Assembly (NCBI GenBank): GCA_944386365.1
Contig: CALXAT010000004.1
Span: forward strand, 1 to 56,714
Length of the DNA: 56,714 nt
Origin: an uncultured Clostridia bacterium
GTDB taxonomy: Bacteria > Bacillota > Clostridia > TANB77 > CAG-508
Reading direction: 5' to 3'
Shown here in pieces: positions 17,868 through 27,397 of this stretch (position 1 is the stretch's first letter; each line of letters opens with the position of its first letter). The translations under genes were made by a program, and so were the position numbers. Below the pieces are notes generated by a model. That model made no database searches. It had not been told where the DNA came from and saw only the letters and a list, made by a program, of their open reading frames with translations.

Positions 17868-17882
17868 TCTTTCAACTTTTTT
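17851..17882 (+). terminator. Terminator of the activase gene
   Basis: AAAAGTTGAAAG and CTTTCAACTTTT pair around a short loop, followed by TTC. The stem overlaps the stop codon. Confidence 0.8.
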
Positions 17883-17944
17883 CATACTAAATTTATTGCA
17901 TACTTTGCCGTTTTATGCTATTATTTACGTGAAAGGATATTACT

Positions 17945-18640
17945 ATGGATAAAAATTATTATGAAATATTAGAAGTAGATAGAAATGCTTCACCTGAAAT
18001 TATAGATAAAGCATATAAAACACTAGCTAAAAAATATCATCCTGATTTACAAGATGATGTACATAAAAAAGAAGCGGAAGAAACATTTAAAATCATTAAT
18101 CAAGCTTATGAAACTTTATCTAATCCTGAATTAAAATCTTTGTATGATGAAAAACTAAATACTTCTACAATTTCTCAGGATAAATATGATGAAATGTATC
18201 AACAAAATCAAGTTTTGAAAAATAAATTAAATGATTTGCAACAACATATATATAATGAAAATACTTATTCTCAAGATAGAAATAATTTTAATACTAACGT
18301 TAATAACAATATTCAAAATAATCCATATTCTCCTGAGCAAAATCCACAATTTGAACAACAATACAAAAGAAATTTAGAATATGAACAACAAATAAATCAA
18401 GCTAGACAACAAGCATATCATGATGCCTATATACAAGATTTAAAAAATCGAGGCTATAAAATAAGATATAAAAAATCATTCTCTGACTATGTAAAATCAT
18501 TTATTGCACTTATAATTGTTATTCTTATTTTGTTCCTTATATTTCAAATTCCTTTTGTTAAAAATTATTTTATTGAATTATATAATACAAATTCTGTTTT
18601 TAGAGTTATTGGAAATATTTTCATAAATATATTTATATAA
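17945..18640 (+). CDS. Membrane-anchored J-domain protein
   Basis: A 231-residue protein. Residues 1-70 are a J-domain ([31 protein letters not shown]) with the HPD motif that stimulates DnaK ATPase. No G/F-rich or zinc-finger regions follow, so this is a type III (DnaJ-like) co-chaperone, not DnaJ itself. A middle region rich in Asn and Gln (about 80-150) is low complexity. A hydrophobic helix near residues 185-205 ([15 protein letters not shown]) would anchor it in the membrane with the J-domain in the cytosol. It has its own ribosome binding site (GAAAGGATATTACT) and terminator. Confidence 0.85.
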   Translation: MDKNYYEILEVDRNASPEIIDKAYKTLAKKYHPDLQDDVHKKEAEETFKIINQAYETLSNPELKSLYDEKLNTSTISQDKYDEMYQQNQVLKNKLNDLQQHIYNENTYSQDRNNFNTNVNNNIQNNPYSPEQNPQFEQQYKRNLEYEQQINQARQQAYHDAYIQDLKNRGYKIRYKKSFSDYVKSFIALIIVILILFLIFQIPFVKNYFIELYNTNSVFRVIGNIFINIFI

Positions 18641-18687
18641 AAAAAGAAATATCAATTTTTATTATTTTATTGATATTTCTTTTTTTC
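18641..18687. terminator. Bidirectional terminator
   Basis: AAAGAAATATCAAT and ATTGATATTTCTTT flank a T-rich loop, with A and T runs on both sides. It lies between the J-domain gene and the convergent ABC permease gene. Confidence 0.85.
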
Positions 18688-20343
18688 TTATATTATATTT
18701 TTAAATAATTTATTTTTCTTAATTTGTTTTCTAACATAAGTATCTGCAATGAATAATAAAATTCCAAAAATTGCAAATGTAGCTAACATTCCTATATATA
18801 AATTCATGTCTTCAAATGTTCCTTTTATGTACATTAAAATTATAACGACTATAATTGTCCATACATATTGAAATATTTTATTGCCATTTTGTTTTAACAC
18901 TTCAATCTCTGAATTCCAATCTAATATTGGTCTTTTTATATCCACAATCAGCATAAGATAACTATTTAATACACTAATAACTAAACATAAGAAAAATATA
19001 CAAATCATATTCCATATCGATATTTTTACAAATATTAATTTTGTACATAATAATATAATAGTAATAGTTATTATATTTATACTAACTTGTGGTATATTTT
19101 TTATCACAAATTGTTTATATATACTAATTGGTATATACTTCATAAAAACTGCATTTTTTCCTTGTCTTGAAATAGCTGAAATAGATATTCCTCCTATTGA
19201 AAATAATACTTGTGCAATTCCTAAAATGATGCATACACCTTCTATTGTTAAATTCATTCCACCTAGTAAATCTGACAATTCTTGATTTTTTTCTATAATT
19301 CCTATTTTGAAATAAACAGTCATTAGTATAAGCATAAATATGATCATACATATTGGATATACTGTCTGCATAAAAAATATAGCATTTTTTAAGAAATTTT
19401 TCATATCATTTTTTATATAGGATTTTAATGCATTTTGTGGTTTACATTGTGTTTCAAAATTTACTTCTTTTTTATATTTATTTTTATTATAGCCTGTTGT
19501 TTTTAAAATATTTTTTATATATGTTTTCTTTCCTATTAATATTAATAAACCATACATAATTATATAAATTATAATTACTTTTAATAAATTTATAAATATA
19601 TGATTCTGATTTAAAATAGAAATTAAAGGATTCACAACAAGCATACTTTTATTTATATTTTCTGATATAGTTTTAATATTTACTTCTATTGTATTATAAT
19701 CAAATTGATTTGAAATAGCCACTCTTATAAATAAAATTTCTAATAAAACAATCAGAATAATAAAAAATAATGTTATTATAATTTGAAATCTATTTTTATG
19801 TTTTATTACTTTTATAAATTTCATTATAATGGATGCTATTATACTAATTAATACAGCTGGAAAAATTGGTAATAATATTAATACTAAAATTGTAGTTATA
19901 TAATACAAAAATGGTGCTGATGTAGATATTCCATATAATATTAATGGAATCAGCATAAATAATAATTCTGTACCATACAATATGTTGATTATTGTATTTA
20001 CTTTAGATAATAATAATTCTTCCGATTTAATTGGAAATGGTAAAAAATATTCTATATCCTTAGAAAAATACAGTATATTCATACTAGCAATTATCGTTTG
20101 CATGAACATGATGATAATCCCTAATGTAAAAAGAACTTCTAAAAATATTTTTATCTGTCCATAATCATCTAACATATTTAATATTTCATTACTTAAATAT
20201 GTTATTGCTATCATGACAATAATAATTAACCAAACATACATCGATTTTTTATCAATTTTTCTTGTCGTTTTGTCTAGTAAATTAAAATTCTGAAAAAAAT
20301 TTCTAGTAGAAATTTTTGTTAATAATATTATATTTTTAATCAT
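18688..20343 (-). CDS. ABC exporter membrane subunit
   Basis: A 551-residue very hydrophobic protein with about twelve to thirteen predicted membrane helices in two blocks separated by a charged loop near residues 275-310 (KNKYKKEVNFETQCKPQ). It overlaps the ATPase gene by eight bases, so it is the permease of that ABC system. The layout resembles large ABC-2 type exporter subunits of Firmicutes. The substrate is unknown; antibiotic, peptide or lipid export are possibilities that the sequence does not decide. Confidence 0.8.
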   Translation of the reverse strand: MIKNIILLTKISTRNFFQNFNLLDKTTRKIDKKSMYVWLIIIVMIAITYLSNEILNMLDDYGQIKIFLEVLFTLGIIIMFMQTIIASMNILYFSKDIEYFLPFPIKSEELLLSKVNTIINILYGTELLFMLIPLILYGISTSAPFLYYITTILVLILLPIFPAVLISIIASIIMKFIKVIKHKNRFQIIITLFFIILIVLLEILFIRVAISNQFDYNTIEVNIKTISENINKSMLVVNPLISILNQNHIFINLLKVIIIYIIMYGLLILIGKKTYIKNILKTTGYNKNKYKKEVNFETQCKPQNALKSYIKNDMKNFLKNAIFFMQTVYPICMIIFMLILMTVYFKIGIIEKNQELSDLLGGMNLTIEGVCIILGIAQVLFSIGGISISAISRQGKNAVFMKYIPISIYKQFVIKNIPQVSINIITITIILLCTKLIFVKISIWNMICIFFLCLVISVLNSYLMLIVDIKRPILDWNSEIEVLKQNGNKIFQYVWTIIVVIILMYIKGTFEDMNLYIGMLATFAIFGILLFIADTYVRKQIKKNKLFKNII

Positions 20344-21061
20344 TTTCTATTATCTCCATAAATAATTTTTCTAATGAGTTATTATCTTTCATTTTTTTTC
20401 TTAATTCATCTATTTTTCCTATAAATACAATTTTTCCTTTATTAATAATAGCCACCCTATCACATAAATTTTCAGCAACATCTAATATATGTGTAGAGAA
20501 AAATACAACATTACCTTTTTTAGCATATTCTTTCATCATCACTTTCAAATCATAAATTGCTTTGGGATCTAATCCTGTAATTGGTTCATCTAATATCCAA
20601 TTTTTAGGACTATGCAATAATACTCCAATTATTACTATCTTTTGTCTCATACCATGTGAATAACTTTCTATTTTTTCATTTAAAGCTTCTTCCATATCAA
20701 ATTTTTTAGATAGTTCTCTTATTTTTTTTACTCTTTCTCCTTGTCCTACTTTATAAATATCTGCCATAAAATTCAGATATTCAATTCCTTTTAAATTTAA
20801 GAACATATCTGGGCTATCTGGAACAAGTCCAATATTTTTTTTGGCTTCATAAGGACTATTTTTTATACTTTTTCCATCAATTAAAATATCTCCATCATCT
20901 ATTTCTAAAATTCCTGTCATCATCTTTATGACAGTTGTCTTACCTGCGCCATTAGGTCCTATAAATCCAAGAATTTCTCCATTGTTAATTTCTAAATTCA
21001 TATTATCAATTATTTTATTTCCCTTTATATATGATTTTGATATGTTTTTTATTTCTATCAT
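20336..21061 (-). CDS. ABC transporter ATP-binding protein
   Basis: A 241-residue ATPase of the drug/peptide exporter (CcmA/YtrB-like) group. Walker A is GPNGAGKTTVIK (near 36-47). The signature is YSHGMRQK (a variant of LSGGQ). Walker B/D-loop is NWILDEPITGLDP, and the H-loop is FFSTHIL. The ribosome binding site AGGAG is ideal. First gene of a two-gene operon with the 551-residue permease. It follows the T4SS cluster on the same strand, but a terminator hairpin separates them, so it is probably not part of that system. Confidence 0.92.
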   Translation of the reverse strand: MIEIKNISKSYIKGNKIIDNMNLEINNGEILGFIGPNGAGKTTVIKMMTGILEIDDGDILIDGKSIKNSPYEAKKNIGLVPDSPDMFLNLKGIEYLNFMADIYKVGQGERVKKIRELSKKFDMEEALNEKIESYSHGMRQKIVIIGVLLHSPKNWILDEPITGLDPKAIYDLKVMMKEYAKKGNVVFFSTHILDVAENLCDRVAIINKGKIVFIGKIDELRKKMKDNNSLEKLFMEIIEND

Positions 21062-21096
21062 ATTATCTCCTTCCTATATGATAATTCTAAAACTAA

Positions 21097-21127
21097 AGAG
21101 AGAATATCACATTCTCTCTTTTTATTC
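21097..21127. terminator. Terminator at the end of the T4SS cluster
   Basis: AAAGAGAGAAT and ATTCTCTCTTT pair around a short loop, with T-rich sequence on both strands. It lies between the last T4SS gene and the ABC exporter operon on the minus strand. Confidence 0.7.
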
Positions 21128-21250
21128 AATATTTTTTTATAATTATATTATTCAAATAATTAATAATTATTAATACAATAACGCTTATTTCTATTAAATA
21201 CTGTTTTTATATTTTTATTCATCTAATTATCCATACATGAATTTTTCTTA

Positions 21251-22603
21251 CTATTCTATGCTAAAAGACATATTAAAATCTGTTCCTTCTTTTAAATTCA
21301 TAATAATTGTTAACTCTTTTTCATTTGTATTTGGATTTTCTGCATCTTTAACTTTCAATGTATATATATATACATTTCCTTCCTGATAACAATTTGTATA
21401 TTCTACTTCATTAGTATCAAAGAAATTGTTTTTTATATACTCCTCTAAATCGTTTAAAGTACTATAATTATTGTTTTTAAATGTATCATCTAATTTATCA
21501 TATATATATTGATAATCTTTCGTATTAATTGCTTCTATAATTTTCTGTGTATTCATTCCTACTTTAACTTCATTTGTTGATGAATTGTATTTTTCTATAA
21601 ATTCTTCCATATCTATTGTATATGAATCTAACCTTACTGTATATGTTCCTGGATATGTAACATAAAATATAAAATAATCATTATATCCATCCACACAAAT
21701 ATATCTCGTATAGTCTGTAAATTGTTCTACCAAATAGTTTGTTAATCCAAATTTCTCATGTTTGCTTGCAAATTCATAATATTCATTAAAATTTTCATAA
21801 TCTGACACATCTTTAGTTTCAAATTCAACTGAATAATTTAATCTAGCACTATTTTCTTGTATATAATTATTAAATTCATCCAATGAATCAAATCTCTTCT
21901 CTTGATATTCCTTGTCTAGCAAATTATAAGCTTCTTCACTATCTGTAAGCATAGTTTTTATATAATCTGCAAAATATAACTTTGATATAACTTCATCATT
22001 TAAATCTTTATATACGAAAGAATTATAAACTTTTTTTGCTATATCTTGTACTCCATCCTCTTCTGCATCTTTTTTGTTATTAATTCTATCATTATAAAAA
22101 TCTTCTGTAATTGGTTCTATATCAAATGTCTGATTATTAACATCTAAATGAACAATAAAATAAACATTTTTTTGATCTATTCTTCCTTTAACATAATATG
22201 TTGTTATACTAAAATTAGCTAGTTCATACATTTCTGCTGTTCGATATGTATTATAATCATTATATTGTTCTAAAACAGTAAGTATATTATTATTATTAAT
22301 ATTATTATTATCTATATAATTTTCATTTAAATATGCCATTAATACATTTCTATCCTCGACTTCTAACATTGTAAAGTATGATTTTAGACAGCTATCAACT
22401 GTATAATATGTTACTGTATTATTTGTCCTAATAAGTGAAATTGGATTTTCATCCTCAGACATAATTCCTTCTTTACTTTCAAGTATTTCATCATACTTAC
22501 TATCTTCTTCTTTTAATGCTTTAATTAGTAAAATTGATACTATTAAAATAACAACAAATAAGCATATTATAGAATAAATTATAATTTTCTTTTTATTTTT
22601 CAT
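21251..22603 (-). CDS. T4SS-associated membrane protein, tandem NTF2/VirB8-like (PrgL-like)
   Basis: A 450-residue protein with an N-terminal membrane helix (residues 7-28) and a long extracytoplasmic part. That part appears to hold two or three repeats of an alpha/beta unit (SCLKSYFTMLE..DRNVLMAYL; KVGMNTQKIIEAINTKDYQYIYDKLDDTFKNN), the pattern of NTF2-like VirB8/TcpC domains. Its position after the wall hydrolase matches PrgL (VirB8) at the end of Prg-type clusters. Family assignment is by fold pattern and position, not by a clear motif. The ribosome binding site is ATAGGAGGCA. Last gene of the cluster. Confidence 0.6.
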   Translation of the reverse strand: MKNKKKIIIYSIICLFVVILIVSILLIKALKEEDSKYDEILESKEGIMSEDENPISLIRTNNTVTYYTVDSCLKSYFTMLEVEDRNVLMAYLNENYIDNNNINNNNILTVLEQYNDYNTYRTAEMYELANFSITTYYVKGRIDQKNVYFIVHLDVNNQTFDIEPITEDFYNDRINNKKDAEEDGVQDIAKKVYNSFVYKDLNDEVISKLYFADYIKTMLTDSEEAYNLLDKEYQEKRFDSLDEFNNYIQENSARLNYSVEFETKDVSDYENFNEYYEFASKHEKFGLTNYLVEQFTDYTRYICVDGYNDYFIFYVTYPGTYTVRLDSYTIDMEEFIEKYNSSTNEVKVGMNTQKIIEAINTKDYQYIYDKLDDTFKNNNYSTLNDLEEYIKNNFFDTNEVEYTNCYQEGNVYIYTLKVKDAENPNTNEKELTIIMNLKEGTDFNMSFSIE

Positions 22604-22625
22604 CTAATGCCTCCTATTTTTATAA

Positions 22626-25600
22626 CTATGTTCCACAGAATGAAAAATGCATATAGTCCTTAGAAGATGTCCATTCTCCTCCCCAGCCCCAGCCAGCTGC
22701 TTTAAAAGATCTAACTAAGGCACTATCTGGTTTTATTGAATATGGATTGTTTCCAGGATCATAAAACCAATTTCCTGTTGGACTTCCATTTTTAAATTGT
22801 CCATTTTCTGTTGAATTAATGTCAACTGCTAATCCATAGCAATGTTGACTATGAGGTAATCCTCCTGCTTTACCTGCAGTATCAGACCATCTCCAGCTTC
22901 CATATCCACCAATTTCATATACTTTAAATCCTTCTTGTTGTGCTGCATAACATGCATTATATACGTCTTGAGCAATTGCTTTATGCACTTGAACAGCTAT
23001 AGTAAATTTTGATCCGCTTTTGCTTGTTGCTGGAACATTTATTGTTGTTAAATATGGCATTAATTCCGCTTCATTTTGAGGTATACCATTTGGAAATAAA
23101 TTCGCTACTTTTGTATATGCATCTGCATTAGCATATTCAGTTGATGCTGTTCCAGATGTAGCTACTAATGCTCCTTCTCCGAAAATTTGAGTTGCACATT
23201 GCATTATTTTTTCAACATAAGCTGCAGCATAATCTGCTTCTTCTTGCAATGTGTGTCCATCTCCTATATAGGCATATGCTGAAAATACATCATATATTGT
23301 AGACATATCTCCTTTAAATTTATTATTAACCGTAGCAAATTCTGCAGCCCTTGCTTGATATGTAGATTTCATATTTCCACTAATTTGACTATTAATTTGA
23401 TTACAATATCCTTGTACAGCATTTTCCATGCTTGAATAACTATTTCCGTAATTTTGTCCATTATATACTGCTATACCCCAATAGTTATATGGTGAAGTAC
23501 TTGGGTCATCCCAATTTTGTTCTTGCCATGCTTGTGCTGCACAAAGTACAGGGTTTATATTGTTTCTTACACATACATCATATATAGTTCCTGCATTATC
23601 TCTAAATACTTGTGTTCCTGAACCTTTACTAATAGCTGCTGCATAACTTTGTACTGCTGCAATAAACTCATCTCTCGTAAAAGTCGTTGATGTAATACTT
23701 AATAGACCCAATCCGCCTGAAGCACCAGAAACACCATTAAATACAAATACATTAAAATCAAATTCTGTTACACCATAATCTTTTCCAGTAGCTTTATATA
23801 ATAAATACTTTGTTAAATCTACCATATCCGCTGTTTTTTCATTTCCTTCTAATAAATCAAATAACCATGCCGTTGCACCTAAAATATTATGTTTTGCTCT
23901 TTGATTTCCATCCTTTAATAATATCGTTACAAAATTTGGTTCTGTTGCATTTTTATCCGTCTTTTCTTCTACCGTAGCTGGTGAGGAAACATATTTCGTT
24001 GTATCTGTTTTATTTGTAATTTCCTCTGTTATTTCAAATACACCATGCCATACATTACAAGTTGTATTTACACTAGAACTAACTATTGTATTTCCTTGAC
24101 TTCTTAAAGTACTTTCCTCTGATTGTAATGTTGCTGCTCCATCTCCATTTCTATCTTCTTGTATCTGCTCTGGATCTCCATAATCTACATTATCTAACGA
24201 ATGAGCACCTCCACTTTGTTCATCACCATTTTGTGTTCCTTGATATTCATATTGTTTTTCATAATTTAACATCCATACATCTGCCTTTGTTAAACTAATA
24301 TCTAATGTATTTGTCGTTGTGATTGTGGTTTTAGTCGTTTTACATGGCGTCGGGTATTCCTTTGCTTCAAACCCACTCGACTTAGAAATTGTTTTTACTT
24401 GACTTTCAGCTGAAGGTGAAGCACCAGTTGTATTATTTGGCGTATATGTTATACTTCCCTCTACATTAGTTGTTTGTACTTTATCTGTCCTAGTATAATT
24501 ATATATATCTTTTTTCGTATGTACATTTAAATTATCATGTACTGTGATTTCTATATCACTATCATATACTAAATCGGCTAAATCTAATACAAAATCTTGG
24601 TCCTCACTTTGAACTAATAAATCCCATAAGTAATCAAAAGGCATTGTATATCCACTAACAAAATCCTGATAATTTATTTTTTGCGTTGTCATTGACAATG
24701 TTGTGTTATCACTTGCCTGCACTTGTGCATCATCTGTTTCAACGATTACTTGTGTTGTACTCCAAGTGGCTACAACTACGCTATATGCGTTTTGATTTTG
24801 TGTTGTACCTGAATTTACTTGTTCTGCTTCTTTATTTAAATACTTACTGTTATAATCATCTAATGTAACATTACTTTCTACTAAATATATTTTTGCTCCA
24901 CTTGTATATGAACCATAAGGTGCTGCATTTAAAGTTGATTGATCTACATTTGCATATACGTCTACTTGGTTATCTGCTAATCCCCCTCCAGTATCTGTTA
25001 CATAGAAGAATTTCCCATTTGCATATGATCCTTCTCCATCTTCCGCTGTCTCTATATAAATAACACTATTTTTATATTGTTGCAAATCTTTCATAGCAAC
25101 TTGTCCATCAGATAATTCATATCCTATAGCATTTAGTTTTCCGCCTTCCATTGCAGAACCATCACCATTATAAAAGGTTATTTTTCCATTGTCTGTTATT
25201 AATTGCATATCTACAGTTGAAGTATCTTTTTTCTCATCTGCATCTTCACTATCTGCATCTTCACTATCTTCGTCTCCACCAGATATAATTTTCGTTGGAC
25301 TTCCTGCTTGCCATCCCCATCCAAGCCATCCTGTTCTACCATCTACCACAAAACCATAGTTTTCTTGCCATGCTACCCATTCTTCTAAAGATTGTGTTCT
25401 TATTCCACTACTAACACTATCCATTACTTGTCCATTTCCTATATAAATCCCTACATGTCCTGCTCCATATGCTCCAGTTCCAGTTCCATATACTGCTGCT
25501 CCTATTGGTATATTATCCATTTCTGTTGATACAACATTTGCTCTATACGCATCTACGGCTTTTGCATAAGGTACATCACCTAATCCCGCATTTGCGTAGA

Positions 25601-26339
25601 CAGCTCTTACCCAAGCTTGGCACAAACTTGCACCTGGCCATGGTGTAATTTTTGCGGCTGCAACGATTCTTTCTGATATATCTGTTACAACATCTTTTCC
25701 ATTATATTCTAGATTATCTGTTGATGCACTCCCTGCTGTCATATTTTTTTCTATTGTGAAATGTGTTAATGCATTTTGTCTTGCAGTTTCATCTCCTGTT
25801 GAACAATATACTTCTATCCAATTATAAAAGGTATCACTATCTACATATGACATGGTAGAAGTTGTTCCATCACTTTGCGCTCTTTTAAACTTAATAATTC
25901 CCTGCACTTCCGTAGAATCTAAATCACTATTGATTGTGTCCCAATCAATTTCTTCATCTGGATTTGGTCTTAAATCTGGATAATTGGTTACTATTTCAGC
26001 ATTCATTAATTTTAATAACTCTTCCGGTCCATCTAAATATAAATCAACTCTACTGCCTTCCTCCATCATTTTATCCCATAATTCTTGAGCTGACATATTG
26101 GTAGATATCTTTCCATCAGAATTTATATTTGTATTTCCCGTATATTGCCCTGCTGCATACTGTGTATTAGCCCAATCACCTTCTTCATATGTACCGTCAT
26201 GCTTTTTTATTACATATACAGCTCCTGATATAATGATAACAATTATACATATTATAGCTATAAGAATAATGCCTACTTTGCTATGTTTTCTCGCTACATT
26301 TATTAATGTCTGTTTTATTTGTTCTAAATTATTATTCAT
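22626..26339 (-). CDS. Three-domain peptidoglycan hydrolase of the T4SS (PrgK/VirB1-like)
   Basis: A 1237-residue protein with a single N-terminal membrane helix (about 22-44), so most of it lies outside. Domain 1 (about 235-350) is CHAP/NlpC-like, with SLCQAWVRAVY supplying the Cys and GAGHVGIYIGNG the His. Domain 2 (about 880-1040) resembles a glucosaminidase/lysozyme module (NPVLCAAQAWQEQNWDD). Domain 3 (last 150 residues) is an M15 VanY-like carboxypeptidase with SQHCYGLAVDIN and DYMHFSF zinc ligands. The middle is Thr/Ser-rich and may span the wall. It would open peptidoglycan for the secretion channel. The start is the ATG behind AGGAGTGAAC. Three hydrolase modules in one chain exceed the usual two. 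Confidence 0.82.
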   Translation of the reverse strand: MNNNLEQIKQTLINVARKHSKVGIILIAIICIIVIIISGAVYVIKKHDGTYEEGDWANTQYAAGQYTGNTNINSDGKISTNMSAQELWDKMMEEGSRVDLYLDGPEELLKLMNAEIVTNYPDLRPNPDEEIDWDTINSDLDSTEVQGIIKFKRAQSDGTTSTMSYVDSDTFYNWIEVYCSTGDETARQNALTHFTIEKNMTAGSASTDNLEYNGKDVVTDISERIVAAAKITPWPGASLCQAWVRAVYANAGLGDVPYAKAVDAYRANVVSTEMDNIPIGAAVYGTGTGAYGAGHVGIYIGNGQVMDSVSSGIRTQSLEEWVAWQENYGFVVDGRTGWLGWGWQAGSPTKIISGGDEDSEDADSEDADEKKDTSTVDMQLITDNGKITFYNGDGSAMEGGKLNAIGYELSDGQVAMKDLQQYKNSVIYIETAEDGEGSYANGKFFYVTDTGGGLADNQVDVYANVDQSTLNAAPYGSYTSGAKIYLVESNVTLDDYNSKYLNKEAEQVNSGTTQNQNAYSVVVATWSTTQVIVETDDAQVQASDNTTLSMTTQKINYQDFVSGYTMPFDYLWDLLVQSEDQDFVLDLADLVYDSDIEITVHDNLNVHTKKDIYNYTRTDKVQTTNVEGSITYTPNNTTGASPSAESQVKTISKSSGFEAKEYPTPCKTTKTTITTTNTLDISLTKADVWMLNYEKQYEYQGTQNGDEQSGGAHSLDNVDYGDPEQIQEDRNGDGAATLQSEESTLRSQGNTIVSSSVNTTCNVWHGVFEITEEITNKTDTTKYVSSPATVEEKTDKNATEPNFVTILLKDGNQRAKHNILGATAWLFDLLEGNEKTADMVDLTKYLLYKATGKDYGVTEFDFNVFVFNGVSGASGGLGLLSITSTTFTRDEFIAAVQSYAAAISKGSGTQVFRDNAGTIYDVCVRNNINPVLCAAQAWQEQNWDDPSTSPYNYWGIAVYNGQNYGNSYSSMENAVQGYCNQINSQISGNMKSTYQARAAEFATVNNKFKGDMSTIYDVFSAYAYIGDGHTLQEEADYAAAYVEKIMQCATQIFGEGALVATSGTASTEYANADAYTKVANLFPNGIPQNEAELMPYLTTINVPATSKSGSKFTIAVQVHKAIAQDVYNACYAAQQEGFKVYEIGGYGSWRWSDTAGKAGGLPHSQHCYGLAVDINSTENGQFKNGSPTGNWFYDPGNNPYSIKPDSALVRSFKAAGWGWGGEWTSSKDYMHFSFCGT

Positions 26340-26352
26340 GTTCACTCCTACT

Positions 26353-27297
26353 TTATATTTCTATCTCAAAAGAATAATTGTATTTTTGCGAATTTGTTTT
26401 ATAATTTAAGATCATTCTAGAAAAAACTACTTTATTTATTTTTTTCTCTGAACCATACTTACTATAATATTTTATTTCTATTTCTTTTGTTTCTCTTGGA
26501 CTAACTTCTAGTTCTGTTTCACTAATTTCATGTGTATATGCTGCATAATGTACACCATTTTTATCTTCAATATACATTGCTTTTATATCTTGTCCATCAT
26601 CTAGTCTTATATCACTTTCTGAATTATTTTTTACTCTTATTTTAAATATTTGATAATCCATATACATTTTTTCTTCTAAAACCTCAATCTGAACTTGATT
26701 TTGTTCACTAGATTTATTTATCTCTTTTTTTCCTATATAATTATTAATATTTAATTTATAGGTATCATCATTTTTTTCTACTGTAATATAGTCTTGTTTC
26801 GTATTTTCTTTTGTATATTTTCCTGTTGCTAAAAAATCTTCATTAAATTTTACTTTATATATATTGTTTATCCAATTTTCAACACCAACATTTTTTTTCG
26901 TATTTTCAAAAACCTTATCATAATATGCTTCTTTAAACACATCTTCTGTTGGATACATTTCTTGCTTACAATCATCAGTTAACATATCATACGCTTCTGA
27001 AATTTGTTGATTATTACAATATTCAATAAACATATCTATTGCATCTACTTCTGACAATTGAGATGTTGAAAGTTTTTCTCCTGTAATTGTTGATTCTTTT
27101 TCATCTAATGTAACACTATTATATTGTTCTACATTATTAGAAGTTTGCACTTGATTTGCTTCCTCTAATTTTTTTTCATTATCTATTTTACTCCAATAAT
27201 TAAACAATTGTATAACTATAAGTATTAAAGCAATAATGCCAATATATATCCATAATGTTTTTCTATTTTGGTTATACCATCTTTTGAATCTGTTCAT
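26353..27297 (-). CDS. T4SS-associated membrane protein, VirB8/NTF2-like
   Basis: A 314-residue protein with an N-terminal membrane helix (about 14-33: LWIYIGIIALILIVIQLF). An NTF2-like segment (about 80-190: DAIDMFIEYCNNQQISEAYDMLTDDCKQEMYPT) follows. The C-terminal beta-rich domain (about 205-314: MDYQIFKIRVKNNSESDIRLDDGQDIKAMYIEDKNG) looks like the DUF4352-type immunoglobulin fold. Its place between VirB6 and the hydrolase, and the shared NTF2 pattern with the 450-residue protein, suggest a VirB8-like scaffold. Ribosome binding site AGAGAGGAAAA. Confidence 0.55.
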   Translation of the reverse strand: MNRFKRWYNQNRKTLWIYIGIIALILIVIQLFNYWSKIDNEKKLEEANQVQTSNNVEQYNSVTLDEKESTITGEKLSTSQLSEVDAIDMFIEYCNNQQISEAYDMLTDDCKQEMYPTEDVFKEAYYDKVFENTKKNVGVENWINNIYKVKFNEDFLATGKYTKENTKQDYITVEKNDDTYKLNINNYIGKKEINKSSEQNQVQIEVLEEKMYMDYQIFKIRVKNNSESDIRLDDGQDIKAMYIEDKNGVHYAAYTHEISETELEVSPRETKEIEIKYYSKYGSEKKINKVVFSRMILNYKTNSQKYNYSFEIEI

Positions 27298-27397
27298 ATT
27301 TTTCCTCTCTTTTATTATTTATCAATAAGAACTATATAATTATGCAATAATAATTACTTTTGTAACTAATATTTATAATCATATAGTTCCCTCCTTT

